DNA of 64,000 nt from Chitinophaga filiformis (GTDB taxonomy: Bacteria > Bacteroidota > Bacteroidia > Chitinophagales > Chitinophagaceae), in the NCBI RefSeq assembly GCF_021646545.1, contig NZ_JAKIRP010000012.1:1-64000 (forward strand), read 5' to 3'. This document shows, piece by piece, positions 16,223 through 25,311 of this stretch (the first letter of the stretch is position 1; every line of letters starts with the position of its first letter). Under the pieces are notes generated by a model. The model worked only from the letters and a program-made list of their open reading frames with translations. It did not search any database and was not told the origin of the DNA. The translations under genes were made by a program, and so were the position numbers.

Positions 16223-16654
16223 ATGAAAATAGTAAAAGCACAGACAAAAGAAGACATCGAACTTGCAAGGGAAGCGATCCTTCAGTTCAGGGAAAATGCT
16301 GATCCGAAAACCTTTGTGGAACAGATCCTGCAAGCGATGAAGCATGAGTTCTTCGAGCTCGTTTACATTCTTTCGGATGATGGGAAAAAAGCCGCAGCTT
16401 TTACAAGTTTCAGGACTTTAACCCAGCTGAGAACGGGAAAGATCATTTACATTGATGATCTGTTTACCCTGCCTGAATACAGAGGTCATGGTTATGCAGG
16501 CGCTTTGCTGGATTATGTGGATAATCAGGCGAAAGAAAGGGGAATAAAAAATGTTCATCTGGATAGTGGATATGCATTACATCCGGCACACCGGTTATAT
16601 CTTAGTAAAGGATATGTGATGGCTTGCCATCATTTGGCCAAGGAGATAAAGTAA
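16223..16654 (+). CDS. GNAT family N-acetyltransferase
   Basis: A 143-residue GNAT acetyltransferase that transfers an acetyl group from acetyl-CoA. Motif A is IDDLFTLPEYRGHGYAGALL (about 85-104), including the acetyl-CoA pyrophosphate loop R-G-x-G-Y/x-A. Motif B is NVHLDSGYALHPAHRLYLSKGY (about 112-133). The substrate is unknown. It lies 92 bases after the MocR gene and may share its message; a TAATTTTG box at 16189-16196 is a candidate separate -7 element. A terminator follows the stop. Confidence 0.88.
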   Translation: MKIVKAQTKEDIELAREAILQFRENADPKTFVEQILQAMKHEFFELVYILSDDGKKAAAFTSFRTLTQLRTGKIIYIDDLFTLPEYRGHGYAGALLDYVDNQAKERGIKNVHLDSGYALHPAHRLYLSKGYVMACHHLAKEIK

Positions 16655-16679
16655 TACTGTTCCGTATAGAATAAAGTGG

Positions 16680-16708
16680 AACCCTGTGCATTTGTGCGCA
16701 GGGTTTTT
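16680..16708 (+). terminator. Hairpin terminator after the GNAT gene
   Basis: aaccctg-tgc and gc-g-cagggtt pair around a short loop (16680-16705), followed by a T-run. It lies 25 bases after the GNAT stop. Confidence 0.65.
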
Positions 16709-16820
16709 CAATTAGTGCAAAGATCAGGGCACGCCGCCTCTGTTCCTGTCATTCTTCCAGGGTAATAGTGGGAAAACACCTCAATTTCTCTCTAATATTT
16801 CTTTTTATTAAAATATATAA

Positions 16821-16828
16821 TATATTTG
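16821..16828 (+). promoter_or_regulatory. Candidate -7 box in an A+T-rich region
   Basis: TATATTTG matches TAnnTTTG within the A+T-rich run 16796-16835. Transcription from here would give the DUF2339 gene a leader of about 240 bases. A 64-codon frame starting at 16836 lies within that leader and looks unconvincing. Confidence 0.4.
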
Positions 16829-17075
16829 TTTAATAATGAAAATCAATCACCTGTATTCCGACGGCGGTGCTGTTACTCTATTGGCTGAAAGGCATGGGAC
16901 ATTTTTCAGGAGATTTTCGCTCAAACCAGTGCAGGCCGATCCGGAGATGCTGAATAACCAACCATTCGTTTACTCAGTTGCAATGTTGATATCGCCTCGT
17001 GTTCGCACTGAATACGGGGCTTTTTATTAACAAAAGACTATATTCATGTAATATTCCCAACAATACCTACACTTT

Positions 17076-19508
17076 ATGGCTGTATTTACCTTTATACTTC
17101 TGATCGTCATTCTCATAATGGTGTTTATTACAAAGAATGACCTCACAAGTAAAATAGAAGAGATGAACCATAAGTTGGATCTTCTCATGAGACAGCGGGA
17201 TAGAGTTGCCCCAACAACAAAAGAAGAAAAAACTATCTCACCTGACTACCATAGGCAACCAACGATGCAGCCTGAGCCTGCACCGCCTGTTCCACCGGTA
17301 GTTCCTCCGATCGTGGTACCGGAAGCGCCACCTGTTGTTGAGGTGGTCACTCCATCTGTAGCGCCAGAGCCTGTCCCTGAATTGCCACAGGCGGCAAGGG
17401 AGGCGGCATTTACTGCTCCGGTAACAGCGCCTGTAGCTATGCATGAACCGGCAAGGCCGCAGGAACCCACTCCTACTTTCTGGGAAAAGAACCCGGATCT
17501 GGAAAAATTCATCGGAGAGAACCTGTTCAACAAGATTGGTATCGCTATTCTCGTTATCGGTATCGGATTCTTCCTGAAATACGCGATAGACAAAAACTGG
17601 ATCAACGAGATCGGCAGGACCTTTATAGGCATCGTTTGCGGCGGTATCCTGATAGGCGTCGCACACCGCCTGCGGAAGACCTTCACAGCTTTCAGTTCTG
17701 TACTGGTAGGCGGTGGGGTGGCAGTCCTCTATTTCAGTATCACAATTGCCTTCCAGCAATATCACCTGATTGGTCAGACGCTGGCTTTCATTATGATGGT
17801 GCTGATCACCGCCTTCACTGTTCTATTGTCGCTCAGTTACGACCGGAAAGAACTGGCCGTTCTGGCAATACTCGGCGGATTCTCCTCTCCCCTGCTGATC
17901 AGTACTGGCGCGGGCAATGCAGCCGTACTGTTTACTTATATCCTGATCCTGAATGTGGGTATGCTGATACTGGCATATTACAAGAAGTGGAATATCGTTA
18001 ACATCATCAGTTATATAGCTACTGTCCTGCTCTTTGGCAGCTGGCTGTCTGTCAGTATTGCACAGGAAGCTACCAGGCCCGTTCCCTATGTTACAGGGCT
18101 GGTATTTGCGACCTTGTTCTATGTAGTGTTCTTCCTGATGAATGTGATCAACAACCTCCGGCAGCGTGTGCATTTTAAGGCAGCTGAGATACTGATCTTG
18201 CTCAGTAATACTTTCCTGTATTATGCCGCGGGCATGATCATATTGTCGCATATACATGGAGGCGTCTTCCATGGATTGTTTACCGCGTGCATGGCAGTGT
18301 TCAACTTTGCTTTCGCCTATTCACTGTACCGCAATCAGCACGCCGATAAGAACCTGATCTACCTGTTGATCGGCTTGACATTGAGCTTCCTGAGCCTTGC
18401 TGCGCCGGTACAACTGAAAGGTAACCACATTACGCTCTTCTGGGCGGCGGAATCGGTGTTATTGTTATGGTTATACCAACGCTCACGTATAGCGCTGATG
18501 CAATATGCTTCGGGGATTGTTTTCTTCATGATGAGTGTCAGTCTTATGGTAGACTGGCAACAGACATATGACGACCTGCGTTATGCCGGTGGCCGGCATA
18601 TGTGGCCATTGCTCAACCAGGGATTTATTACCGGAATTGTATGCATCGCTGCCTTGTTCATCATAAGACGGTTACTGAAAAAAGACCTGGATAAGCAATA
18701 CTTCATTGAGATCCCGGTACCTATGCTAAGGCGGGCCCTGGGTGTCTTTGCGCTGGCTGTTATTTATATAGTGGGTATACTGGAACTATACTATCAATCC
18801 CAGATTTACTGGCCTGCTGTTACGATCATTAACACAGGTATTTATAATTACCTGTTCATCTGCACCCTGCACTACCTCAGCAGAAAAGAGCATGTTATAT
18901 TCAGAATGTTGTCTGTAGGACTTTCTGCGGTCTTCATACTGGTATTCATGGTGCTGTATAATGACGATATCATCGATGTACGCTCAGCCTACCTCGAAGA
19001 ACATAAACCGCTGGGGCATTTCCTGCTTACTTACGTGCTGATCGCCTCGTTACTGACTATGCTCTACCAGGCATACCTGACAGTGAAGATGATCCGCAAT
19101 AAAAAATACGTGCATATTTTCCAATGGGTAGCTACCTTTTCATTAGTATACGTGTTAAGCGCCTCGCTTGATCATATAGTAGCGCTGAGCACCTGGCAAC
19201 CCAATGTCCATACCAGCGATATCACCAACAACAGTCAACGTACAGGGTATACCATCCTCTGGGGCGCTTTTGCATTTATGCTGATCTATCTGGGCTTCAA
19301 ATGGCAATCCAAACAGGTACGTATCATCTCCATCAGTTTATTTGCATTGACTTTGCTGAAACTGTTTTTATTCGATCTGCACGATCTGTCAGAAGGAGGC
19401 AAGATTGCCGCTTTTATTTCGCTTGGTGTTATACTGCTGATCATTTCCTTTATGTATCAGCGTTTGAAAAAAATATTACTGACAGATGAAAACCAGACTG
19501 CCAATTAA
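17076..19508 (+). CDS. DUF2339 polytopic membrane protein
   Basis: An 810-residue integral membrane protein of the DUF2339 family. After one N-terminal hydrophobic segment (FTFILLIVILIMVFI) comes a coiled-coil stretch and a Pro/Val-rich flexible linker of about 80 residues (about 60-135). The conserved core begins at WEKNPDLEKFIGENLFNKIG and continues through more than fifteen hydrophobic segments. The family signature KIGIAILVIGIGFFLKYAI is present. The biochemical function is unknown; large membrane families of this kind have been suggested to act in the envelope. The next gene overlaps by 23 bases, so the two are translationally coupled. The last residues are cytosolic. Confidence 0.88.
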   Translation: MAVFTFILLIVILIMVFITKNDLTSKIEEMNHKLDLLMRQRDRVAPTTKEEKTISPDYHRQPTMQPEPAPPVPPVVPPIVVPEAPPVVEVVTPSVAPEPVPELPQAAREAAFTAPVTAPVAMHEPARPQEPTPTFWEKNPDLEKFIGENLFNKIGIAILVIGIGFFLKYAIDKNWINEIGRTFIGIVCGGILIGVAHRLRKTFTAFSSVLVGGGVAVLYFSITIAFQQYHLIGQTLAFIMMVLITAFTVLLSLSYDRKELAVLAILGGFSSPLLISTGAGNAAVLFTYILILNVGMLILAYYKKWNIVNIISYIATVLLFGSWLSVSIAQEATRPVPYVTGLVFATLFYVVFFLMNVINNLRQRVHFKAAEILILLSNTFLYYAAGMIILSHIHGGVFHGLFTACMAVFNFAFAYSLYRNQHADKNLIYLLIGLTLSFLSLAAPVQLKGNHITLFWAAESVLLLWLYQRSRIALMQYASGIVFFMMSVSLMVDWQQTYDDLRYAGGRHMWPLLNQGFITGIVCIAALFIIRRLLKKDLDKQYFIEIPVPMLRRALGVFALAVIYIVGILELYYQSQIYWPAVTIINTGIYNYLFICTLHYLSRKEHVIFRMLSVGLSAVFILVFMVLYNDDIIDVRSAYLEEHKPLGHFLLTYVLIASLLTMLYQAYLTVKMIRNKKYVHIFQWVATFSLVYVLSASLDHIVALSTWQPNVHTSDITNNSQRTGYTILWGAFAFMLIYLGFKWQSKQVRIISISLFALTLLKLFLFDLHDLSEGGKIAAFISLGVILLIISFMYQRLKKILLTDENQTAN

Positions 19509-20367
19509 GTTTATACAATTATTCCTTTTCCTGTTCATCGTAACGGGTATACTGCCTGCCAGTGCACAACAATTTACCTGGCAGGCAGGTTTGCCCGCTA
19601 TTGGCGAAACAGGTATTTATAATATCACCTTACATCCGGCGTTCGTTGCCAAAAGCTATGATACTGCGTTGACAGATGTACGGCTCTTTGACGGGGAGAC
19701 CGCTGTTTCTTACATTTTACAGCATGATACACCATTCGTCGACCTGCCCTCTCCGGTTATAACTGTGAAAAACAATACAGTATCCCGTAGAACGATTATC
19801 CAACTGCAATTCAAAGAGAAATACCTTATTGAGCAACTGAAATTGACAGTGGCTGCTCCGGCCTATTTCAAACGGTATTTATACGTTACGGAAGATACCA
19901 GTGGATTGACGCCTTCGCAAGAATTTGCCCTTGTTTCCGGCCAGCCGGCTGTTTTTAAATTAAATACGCCACTCAAAACAAAACAATGTTACATCATTAT
20001 AAAAAATGAAGATAATCCGGCTTTACAGGTCAAAGATATCAGCGTCCTGCAGCGGCATATTTATCTTACTGCCTGGCTGGAAAAAGGAAAGAGCTACATC
20101 CTGAAAACAGGTGCTCCGGATGTGGCCGCACCGGTTTATGACCTTCCTTATTTCGCCAATAAGCTGCCGGCACAGATACCTGCACTGGAAGCAGGCAATA
20201 TCACACCCGTTCCGGCCGTTATAAAAAATGTGCCTTCACCTGCAGCTGAAACGAATAATACCGTTTTCACGAGTAAAAGGTGGATCTGGACAGGAATAGT
20301 CAGCATTATTGTGCTCATCACCCTGTTAAGTATCCGTTTACTTCGCGAGATGCGGGAGCGGAAATAA
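19486..20367 (+). CDS. DUF3999-like exported membrane-anchored protein
   Basis: A 293-residue protein with a signal peptide (QLFLFLFIVTGILPASAQ), an extracytoplasmic beta-rich region of about 230 residues and one C-terminal transmembrane segment (about 263-283) followed by a short basic tail. The domain starts with the repeated pattern of a wall- or metal-independent beta sandwich (LTDVRLFDGETAVSYILQ) that I associate with DUF3999, a usual partner of DUF2339. Both genes overlap by 23 bases. The assignment rests mainly on this pairing and topology. The protein presumably works with the DUF2339 channel-like partner in the envelope. Confidence 0.72.
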   Translation: MKTRLPIKFIQLFLFLFIVTGILPASAQQFTWQAGLPAIGETGIYNITLHPAFVAKSYDTALTDVRLFDGETAVSYILQHDTPFVDLPSPVITVKNNTVSRRTIIQLQFKEKYLIEQLKLTVAAPAYFKRYLYVTEDTSGLTPSQEFALVSGQPAVFKLNTPLKTKQCYIIIKNEDNPALQVKDISVLQRHIYLTAWLEKGKSYILKTGAPDVAAPVYDLPYFANKLPAQIPALEAGNITPVPAVIKNVPSPAAETNNTVFTSKRWIWTGIVSIIVLITLLSIRLLREMRERK

Positions 20368-20449
20368 CCAGAATATATTCAGGATATCTTATTATCTTGT
20401 AACAATTTATATTTTTCCTTAATCTATAAAATAGACTACCTTTATCCAC

Positions 20450-21097
20450 ATGAAGACTGCTGCTGTTAAAAATTATTCCAATCTGGTGTTTGATCTGGGT
20501 GCTGTGCTGATAGACTGGAATCCGCGTTATCTCTATAATAAGGTCTTTTCAACAGCCGCAGAAACTGAGTTTTTCCTCACCAATGTCTGTACCTCTGCCT
20601 GGAATGAGGAACAGGATGCCGGCAGAAGTCTGCAGGAAGCCACCGAGATGCTGATATGCCAGTTTCCAAAGTTTGAGGCCGAAATACGGGCTTATTATGG
20701 CCGCTGGAAGGAGATGCTGGGCGGGCCTATCCAGGAAACTGTGGATATTTTACAGGAACTGAAAGAAAGTAACCAATATAAGCTTTACGCACTGACCAAC
20801 TGGTCCAATGAAACATTCCCCCTGGCGCTTTTGAATTACCCTTTCCTGCAATGGTTTGACGGTATTGTGGTATCCGGCAGGGAAAAGATCCGTAAGCCGG
20901 ACCCTGCGTTTTATAATCTACTGCTGGACCGCTACCAGCTGGACGCCTCGTCAACCCTTTTTATTGACGATAATGAGCGCAATATACGCGGCGCTGCAGC
21001 CTGTGGTATAGATGGTATCCATTTTACGTCTGCAGGGCAATTAAAGGCCATATTAGAGGAAAAATCGATCCTTCCTATCTCTTTACATCATTCCTGA
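20450..21097 (+). CDS. HAD-IA family phosphatase (YihX-like)
   Basis: A 215-residue cytosolic HAD phosphatase. Motif I is FDLGAVLIDWNP, the variant in which the nucleophilic Asp is followed by L-G rather than xD, as in YihX-type enzymes. Motif II is TNWSNE (about 118-123), motif III the KPDPAFY lysine, and motif IV FIDDNERN (about 172-179). YihX acts on alpha-D-glucose 1-phosphate; other members act on sugar phosphates. The specific substrate is not visible. Repeat elements begin 14 bases after the stop. Confidence 0.9.
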   Translation: MKTAAVKNYSNLVFDLGAVLIDWNPRYLYNKVFSTAAETEFFLTNVCTSAWNEEQDAGRSLQEATEMLICQFPKFEAEIRAYYGRWKEMLGGPIQETVDILQELKESNQYKLYALTNWSNETFPLALLNYPFLQWFDGIVVSGREKIRKPDPAFYNLLLDRYQLDASSTLFIDDNERNIRGAAACGIDGIHFTSAGQLKAILEEKSILPISLHHS

Positions 21098-21110
21098 ATT
21101 TTTATGTCAC

Positions 21111-21240
21111 GGGGTTGAAAACCCGGCGTTCAAACGCACGATCGGCCAGGGCGGACCGATTGATGTTTTGTTTCCCGATTTTATTACCCGGGGTTGAAAC
21201 CCCGCGCTACAAACGCACCGCACCTACGGAGCCGATTGCC
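21111..21240. repeat. Two related copies of a palindromic repeat element
   Basis: Copy 1 (21111-21162) and copy 2 (21187-21240) share the order ggggttgaaa[a/c]ccc, a short linker, aaacgcac, a G+C-rich segment and ggaccgattg/gagccgattg. Each begins with a short inverted repeat (ggggtt-gaa-aacccg; cccggggttgaaaccccg). They form a dispersed-repeat pair of REP-like character, typical of intergenic elements in Bacteroidota. An open frame at 21115-21357 crosses them and is not a gene. Confidence 0.7.
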
Positions 21241-21584
21241 GCGTATAATTGTGTTATGTTCCAGTGGGTCCTCGGTTACACACACGCGATCCTCGGCCGC
21301 GACCAGTTGCCTTTATTATTACATACATTCCCCGGATTAATACAATACACTGGATAAGATTACGTTACATGCTTCTGCCTGCCTGAAGAATGTCTCCCTT
21401 ATTTTAGGAATACCTTAACATTTCGCAGATAAACTTCATGTAACATCACCAGTTCAAATACGTTAAAAGATTGTGCTGCTCTGCAACCAGCTGTTGGCAC
21501 ACTTACTGTTATATCATACGTAACAGCCTGTCTCATTTCCTCCCTCTACCTGCTGAAATAGCAACAAAATAAAAACCCGTGAAT

Positions 21585-22217
21585 ATGAAAAGAGTAATGT
21601 TATTAATGAGCGCAGCATTGGGCCTGGTATTGTCATTCAGCAGTTGTGGCAAAGATCCACTTAAAGACATGACAGAAGAAGAATCAAGAATCTACGTAAC
21701 AAACCGCGCAGACAGTGTCGATTTTACTTCCTACAAGACCTTTAGTATTGTCGACTCCGTAGCGGTCGCCAGTAATTCCAATAACGATGAGCGTGCGTTG
21801 ACGGACTATGACAAAAAACTGATTGCAGACGTGACGCAGTCGCTGACGGCAAGAGGATACACACAGGTGAGCAGGGCTGCTAAACCAGACCTGGCTGTGA
21901 ACCTCACCCGGATTGACAACACTTACAGCGCTGTTTACTATGACCCCGGCTATTGGAGCGGCATAGGTGGTTATTTCGATCCCTTCTACTGGGGGTACCC
22001 AGGCTACGGCTATTACTGGCCAACCTACTACCAGGTGTACCAGAAAGAACGCGCAGTGTCCATCGACATTGTTGACCTGAAAAACGCAAAGAACAATCAG
22101 CTGGTGGCCGTATGGAATGCTATGCTGCGTGGCAGCGGCGTATGGAACATCAGCAACGTTGATAGTATGGTATCTGCTGTTTTTGCACAGTCTACTTACC
22201 TGAAGGCAAACAATTAA
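21585..22217 (+). CDS. DUF4136 lipoprotein
   Basis: A 211-residue lipoprotein of the DUF4136 family. The signal MKRVMLLMSAALGLVLSFSSC ends in a lipobox (FSSC) near residue 21. The mature part begins with KDPLKDMTEE, then the family pattern VDFTSYKTFSIVDSV. The core includes LTARGYTQVSRAAKPDLAVN and a Tyr/Gly/Trp-rich loop (SGIGGYFDPFYWGYPGY). It is probably anchored at the outer membrane; the molecular function of DUF4136 is unknown. ATG 21585 was chosen over GTG 21579. An outer-membrane barrel gene follows 24 bases after the stop. Confidence 0.88.
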   Translation: MKRVMLLMSAALGLVLSFSSCGKDPLKDMTEEESRIYVTNRADSVDFTSYKTFSIVDSVAVASNSNNDERALTDYDKKLIADVTQSLTARGYTQVSRAAKPDLAVNLTRIDNTYSAVYYDPGYWSGIGGYFDPFYWGYPGYGYYWPTYYQVYQKERAVSIDIVDLKNAKNNQLVAVWNAMLRGSGVWNISNVDSMVSAVFAQSTYLKANN

Positions 22218-22241
22218 TGATTCACTTTAAAAGAGACAGAG

Positions 22242-22862
22242 ATGAAAAGTATGAAGCTTTGGATATTGACAATGATCGCTTTCCTGGGAGTACAAACTGC
22301 TTTTTCACAGGTACGCTCCCCTTTATCCATTAACGTAGATTATTCTATAGGGCAACCTCTCGGTTCGCTGAAAGATTATACCGATAAAACAAGTTTCCGC
22401 GGCTGGCGGGCAGGCATCCAATACCAGTTAAATGACCAGCTGGCGGTGGGCCTCAGAAGCGGCTATCAGCAGTTCTATCAAAGACTGCCTCGCGCAGTGT
22501 ATCCTACAAAGAGCGGGGATATCTCAGCTGTGCAATCCCGTTCACTGGAAGTTACGCCAATACTGGCTACTGTGCAGTATCAGCTGACCAAACCCGATCG
22601 CGCCATCATTCCATATGTGGGATTAGGTGTGGGTACAGTAAATATGTTGTACAACAAATACTGGGGGGAATTTACAGACAGGGACAACAGCTGGCAATTT
22701 GCCGCTTCACCTGAAGTAGGTATCAATATTCCTTTCGGCAAAGGCTCTCCGGTGCTATTCAATGCCAGTGTGCAATACACCTATTCGCCGTATAAGCTGC
22801 AGGAAATTACAAACTATAATGTAGTACAGGCCAACGTGGGGCTGCGGGTACATATTAACTAA
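22242..22862 (+). CDS. Outer membrane beta-barrel protein (OMP_b-brl-like)
   Basis: A 206-residue exported protein with a signal peptide (LWILTMIAFLGVQTAFSQ) and a predicted eight-strand barrel with alternating aromatic/hydrophobic strands, for example GWRAGIQYQLNDQLAVGLRSGY and YVGLGVGTVNMLYNKYW. It ends with a strand (NVVQANVGLRVHIN) that carries an outer-membrane insertion signal pattern. No enzymatic motif is seen. It is cotranscribed with the DUF4136 lipoprotein, so the two may form an envelope unit. A bidirectional terminator follows. Confidence 0.85.
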   Translation: MKSMKLWILTMIAFLGVQTAFSQVRSPLSINVDYSIGQPLGSLKDYTDKTSFRGWRAGIQYQLNDQLAVGLRSGYQQFYQRLPRAVYPTKSGDISAVQSRSLEVTPILATVQYQLTKPDRAIIPYVGLGVGTVNMLYNKYWGEFTDRDNSWQFAASPEVGINIPFGKGSPVLFNASVQYTYSPYKLQEITNYNVVQANVGLRVHIN

Positions 22863-22896
22863 GTAGGCATATTCTATAAAAAACCACTTTTCCGAT

Positions 22897-22924
22897 GAAG
22901 GTCCTGTATCACTACAGGGCCTTC
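22897..22924. terminator. Bidirectional hairpin terminator
   Basis: gaaggtcctgta and tacagggccttc form a 12-bp stem with one wobble and loop tcac, followed by TTTTAT. It lies between two convergent genes (stop at 22862 and at 22927) and can serve both. Confidence 0.75.
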
Positions 22925-22926
22925 TT

Positions 22927-23958
22927 TTATCTGATCAGCAGCTTCTCAAAGCCGGGAGAAAAACGTTCCCGGATTTTCCCCTGTTCGTCTTTGTAGATAA
23001 AATATGCTTCCAGTCCGTATTCCGGATGTTGTGCGATAAATGATAGTCCATGCTCCACCCCCATCAAGATCAGTGCATTGTCATATCCATCTGCCGTGAT
23101 CGCGTCTCCCGCTATAACCGTTACACTCACGATGTTGCTATGCAATGCCTCACCTGTAGCCGGGTTGATGCTATGTGCAAAACGGGTGCCCCCCTGATCG
23201 AAGAAACGACGGTAATTGCCGCTGGTCGTGATGGCTTTGTTATCCATCGCCAACAGTGCCTGCACGGGATATGCATTATCGTCTGTTGCGGGACGCTCGA
23301 TACCCACTGTCCAGATTTTGCCATGCTGATTATGCCCTTTGCTGCATAATTCACCACCAACATCCACGAGATAATTCCCGATCGCTTTCTGTTCAAGTAA
23401 GCGGGCCATTGCATCTGAGGTATATCCCTGTGCAATACCGTTACAATCAATCTCCACACCTTTTTTCTTCTTTATAAGTTGCTGGCTGCGGATCTCTAAA
23501 TACCCGTACCCCACATACGACAGGATGTGCCGTAAAGTATCGGCTGCCGGTACCTTTTGTACTGCAGGTTTGTGCACACCAAATCCCCAGGCATCTACAA
23601 GCGGCTTCACCGTAATATCAAAGGCGCCGTTCGTTGCTTTGCTGATCTGTAATGCCCTTGTTACGACTGCCTGCATATGATGATCCATATGCACTGCATT
23701 TCCTTCATTAAAACGGTTGATAAGAGAGCCCGGCTTATACAGGGACAATGACTGGTCTATCTCTGCAAAAACGGAGTCGATCGCGTGCTGCAGAGAAACG
23801 GTATCGTCAGAAAGATATTTGATGATATAATAGGTGCCCTGTGCTTTTCCTTCCAATGTCACCAGTCGCTGGGCAAAAGTGGTGGCACTGATGCAGAAGA
23901 AAAACAACAAAATGGCCAGTTGTTTTATAATTGCCAATCTATCCGTAATAGTATGCAT
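22927..23958 (-). CDS. apbE: FAD:protein FMN transferase (ApbE)
   Basis: A 343-residue exported ApbE enzyme that attaches FMN covalently to Thr of partner flavoproteins. It has a signal peptide (IIKQLAILLFFFCISATTFA) starting at ATG 23958. The family blocks are present: AQGTYYIIKY near the N-terminus, FDITVKPLVDAWGFG, EIDCNGIAQGYTSDA with the conserved basic/acidic residues, LVDVGGELCSKG, ITTSGNYRRFF and the Mg-binding AHSINPATGE/DAITADGYDNALILMG. No obvious Na+-NQR or other target is in the window. A longer frame would overlap the acyl-CoA dehydrogenase gene; the chosen start is better. Confidence 0.93.
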   Translation of the reverse strand: MHTITDRLAIIKQLAILLFFFCISATTFAQRLVTLEGKAQGTYYIIKYLSDDTVSLQHAIDSVFAEIDQSLSLYKPGSLINRFNEGNAVHMDHHMQAVVTRALQISKATNGAFDITVKPLVDAWGFGVHKPAVQKVPAADTLRHILSYVGYGYLEIRSQQLIKKKKGVEIDCNGIAQGYTSDAMARLLEQKAIGNYLVDVGGELCSKGHNQHGKIWTVGIERPATDDNAYPVQALLAMDNKAITTSGNYRRFFDQGGTRFAHSINPATGEALHSNIVSVTVIAGDAITADGYDNALILMGVEHGLSFIAQHPEYGLEAYFIYKDEQGKIRERFSPGFEKLLIR

Positions 23959-24004
23959 GAACCTCGTAGCTGAAATTTTATTCGCGGAAAGATAGACAAT
24001 TGCA

Positions 24005-25183
24005 TCAATGAAATGCATCCAGGCCGGTGATATCATGCCCGGTGATCAGTAAATGAATTTCATGTGTGCCTTCATAAGTGATCACACTTTCCAGGTTCAT
24101 CATATGGCGCATGATGGGGAATTCGCCGGTGATACCCATTCCTCCTAATATCCGGCGGGCTTCCCTGGCGATGTTGGTGGCTATTTCGCAGGCATTACGC
24201 TTGGCCATAGAGATCTGGGCAGGAGTGGCTTTCCCTTCGTTTTTCAGCACGCCGAGGCGCCAGTTCATGAGTTGGGCTTTAGTAATCTCCGTGATCATTT
24301 CCGCCAGCTTTTTCTGAGTGAGCTGGAAACCGGCAATGGGTTTATCAAACTGAATACGCTCTTTAGCATATCGTAAAGCGGTGTCATAACAATCCATCGC
24401 AGCACCTGTTACTCCCCAGGCAATTCCGTAACGGGCAGAAGAAAGACAACTGAGCGGGCCCTTGAGACCTTTCACGTTTGGCAGGATATTCTCTTTTGGC
24501 ACCTTTACATTGTCGAATACCAGCTCACCCGTAGCGCTGGCCCGGAGGCTCCATTTACCTTTGGTTTCCGGCGTGGAGAATCCTTCCATTCCTCTTTCCA
24601 CGATGAGGCCTCTTATCACGCCTTCTTCATCTTTTGCCCATACAACTGCTATCTGTGCAAAGGGAGCATTGGAGATCCACATTTTGGAGCCATTCAGGAT
24701 AACGTGATCGCCTGCATCTTTAAAGTGGGTGATCATACCGGAAGGATTGGAACCGAAGTCCGGTTCGGTCAGTCCGAAGCAACCCATCCACTCTCCCGTA
24801 GCCAGTTTAGGCAGGTATTTGCGTTTCTGTTCTTCGCTGCCGAAGGTATAGATCGGGTACATTACGAGGGAGCCCTGTACTGAGGCGGTAGACCTTATCC
24901 CGCTGTCCCCTCTTTCCAGTTCCTGCATCATTAGTCCATAAGCGATATGGTCCATACCGCCGCCGCCATATTCCTGCGGAATGGTCGGGCCAAAGCAGCC
25001 TAATTCGCCTAAGCCCTTGATAATCTGTGAAGGAAAGGTAGCGTGCTGGCAGGCATCTTCAATAACAGGCGAAACTTCTTTTTTCACCCATTGCCGTACG
25101 GCGTCACGTACCATCAGATGTTCTTCGGTCAACAAATCGTCTATGTGGAAATAATCGGGGGATTGAAACAGGTCTTTAAGCAT
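24005..25183 (-). CDS. Acyl-CoA dehydrogenase, glutaryl-CoA dehydrogenase-like
   Basis: A 392-residue flavoenzyme of the acyl-CoA dehydrogenase family. FAD-binding segments GLTEPDFGSNPSGM and WISNAPFAQIAVVWA are present. The catalytic base sits in ITYEGTHEIHLLITGHDITG (about 362-382), a near match to glutaryl-CoA dehydrogenase. The reaction is probably oxidative decarboxylation of glutaryl-CoA to crotonyl-CoA in lysine/tryptophan catabolism, though a generic short-chain enzyme cannot be excluded. No electron-transfer flavoprotein genes are adjacent. ATG 25183 is chosen; the frame extends to a GTG at 25192. It lies downstream of pyrF on the same strand. Confidence 0.88.
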   Translation of the reverse strand: MLKDLFQSPDYFHIDDLLTEEHLMVRDAVRQWVKKEVSPVIEDACQHATFPSQIIKGLGELGCFGPTIPQEYGGGGMDHIAYGLMMQELERGDSGIRSTASVQGSLVMYPIYTFGSEEQKRKYLPKLATGEWMGCFGLTEPDFGSNPSGMITHFKDAGDHVILNGSKMWISNAPFAQIAVVWAKDEEGVIRGLIVERGMEGFSTPETKGKWSLRASATGELVFDNVKVPKENILPNVKGLKGPLSCLSSARYGIAWGVTGAAMDCYDTALRYAKERIQFDKPIAGFQLTQKKLAEMITEITKAQLMNWRLGVLKNEGKATPAQISMAKRNACEIATNIAREARRILGGMGITGEFPIMRHMMNLESVITYEGTHEIHLLITGHDITGLDAFH

Positions 25184-25236
25184 GTGGAACACGTTTTATA
25201 AGTCTTTCTCAATTTAAGACTTCATCCACAAAAAAA

Positions 25237-25287
25237 GTCCATAGTCTGAAGAACATTCCCAAATGGACCATTCTACTGACTATGGAC
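25237..25287 (-). terminator. Hairpin terminator downstream of pyrF
   Basis: On the minus strand GTCCATAGTC ... GACTATGGAC form a 10-bp stem followed by TTTTTTT. The loop is about 31 bases with partial internal pairing (TTCC/GGA region). Confidence 0.6.
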
Positions 25288-25311
25288 TGCATTATGCCAG
25301 GCAACAGCCGT

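Noticed and set aside
16836..17030. 64-codon frame upstream of DUF2339 gene
   Set aside because: Starts at the predicted transcription start; sequence shows no fold or conserved motif. Treated as leader.
21115..21357. 80-codon plus-strand frame
   Set aside because: Runs through both repeat copies and is an artefact of their composition.
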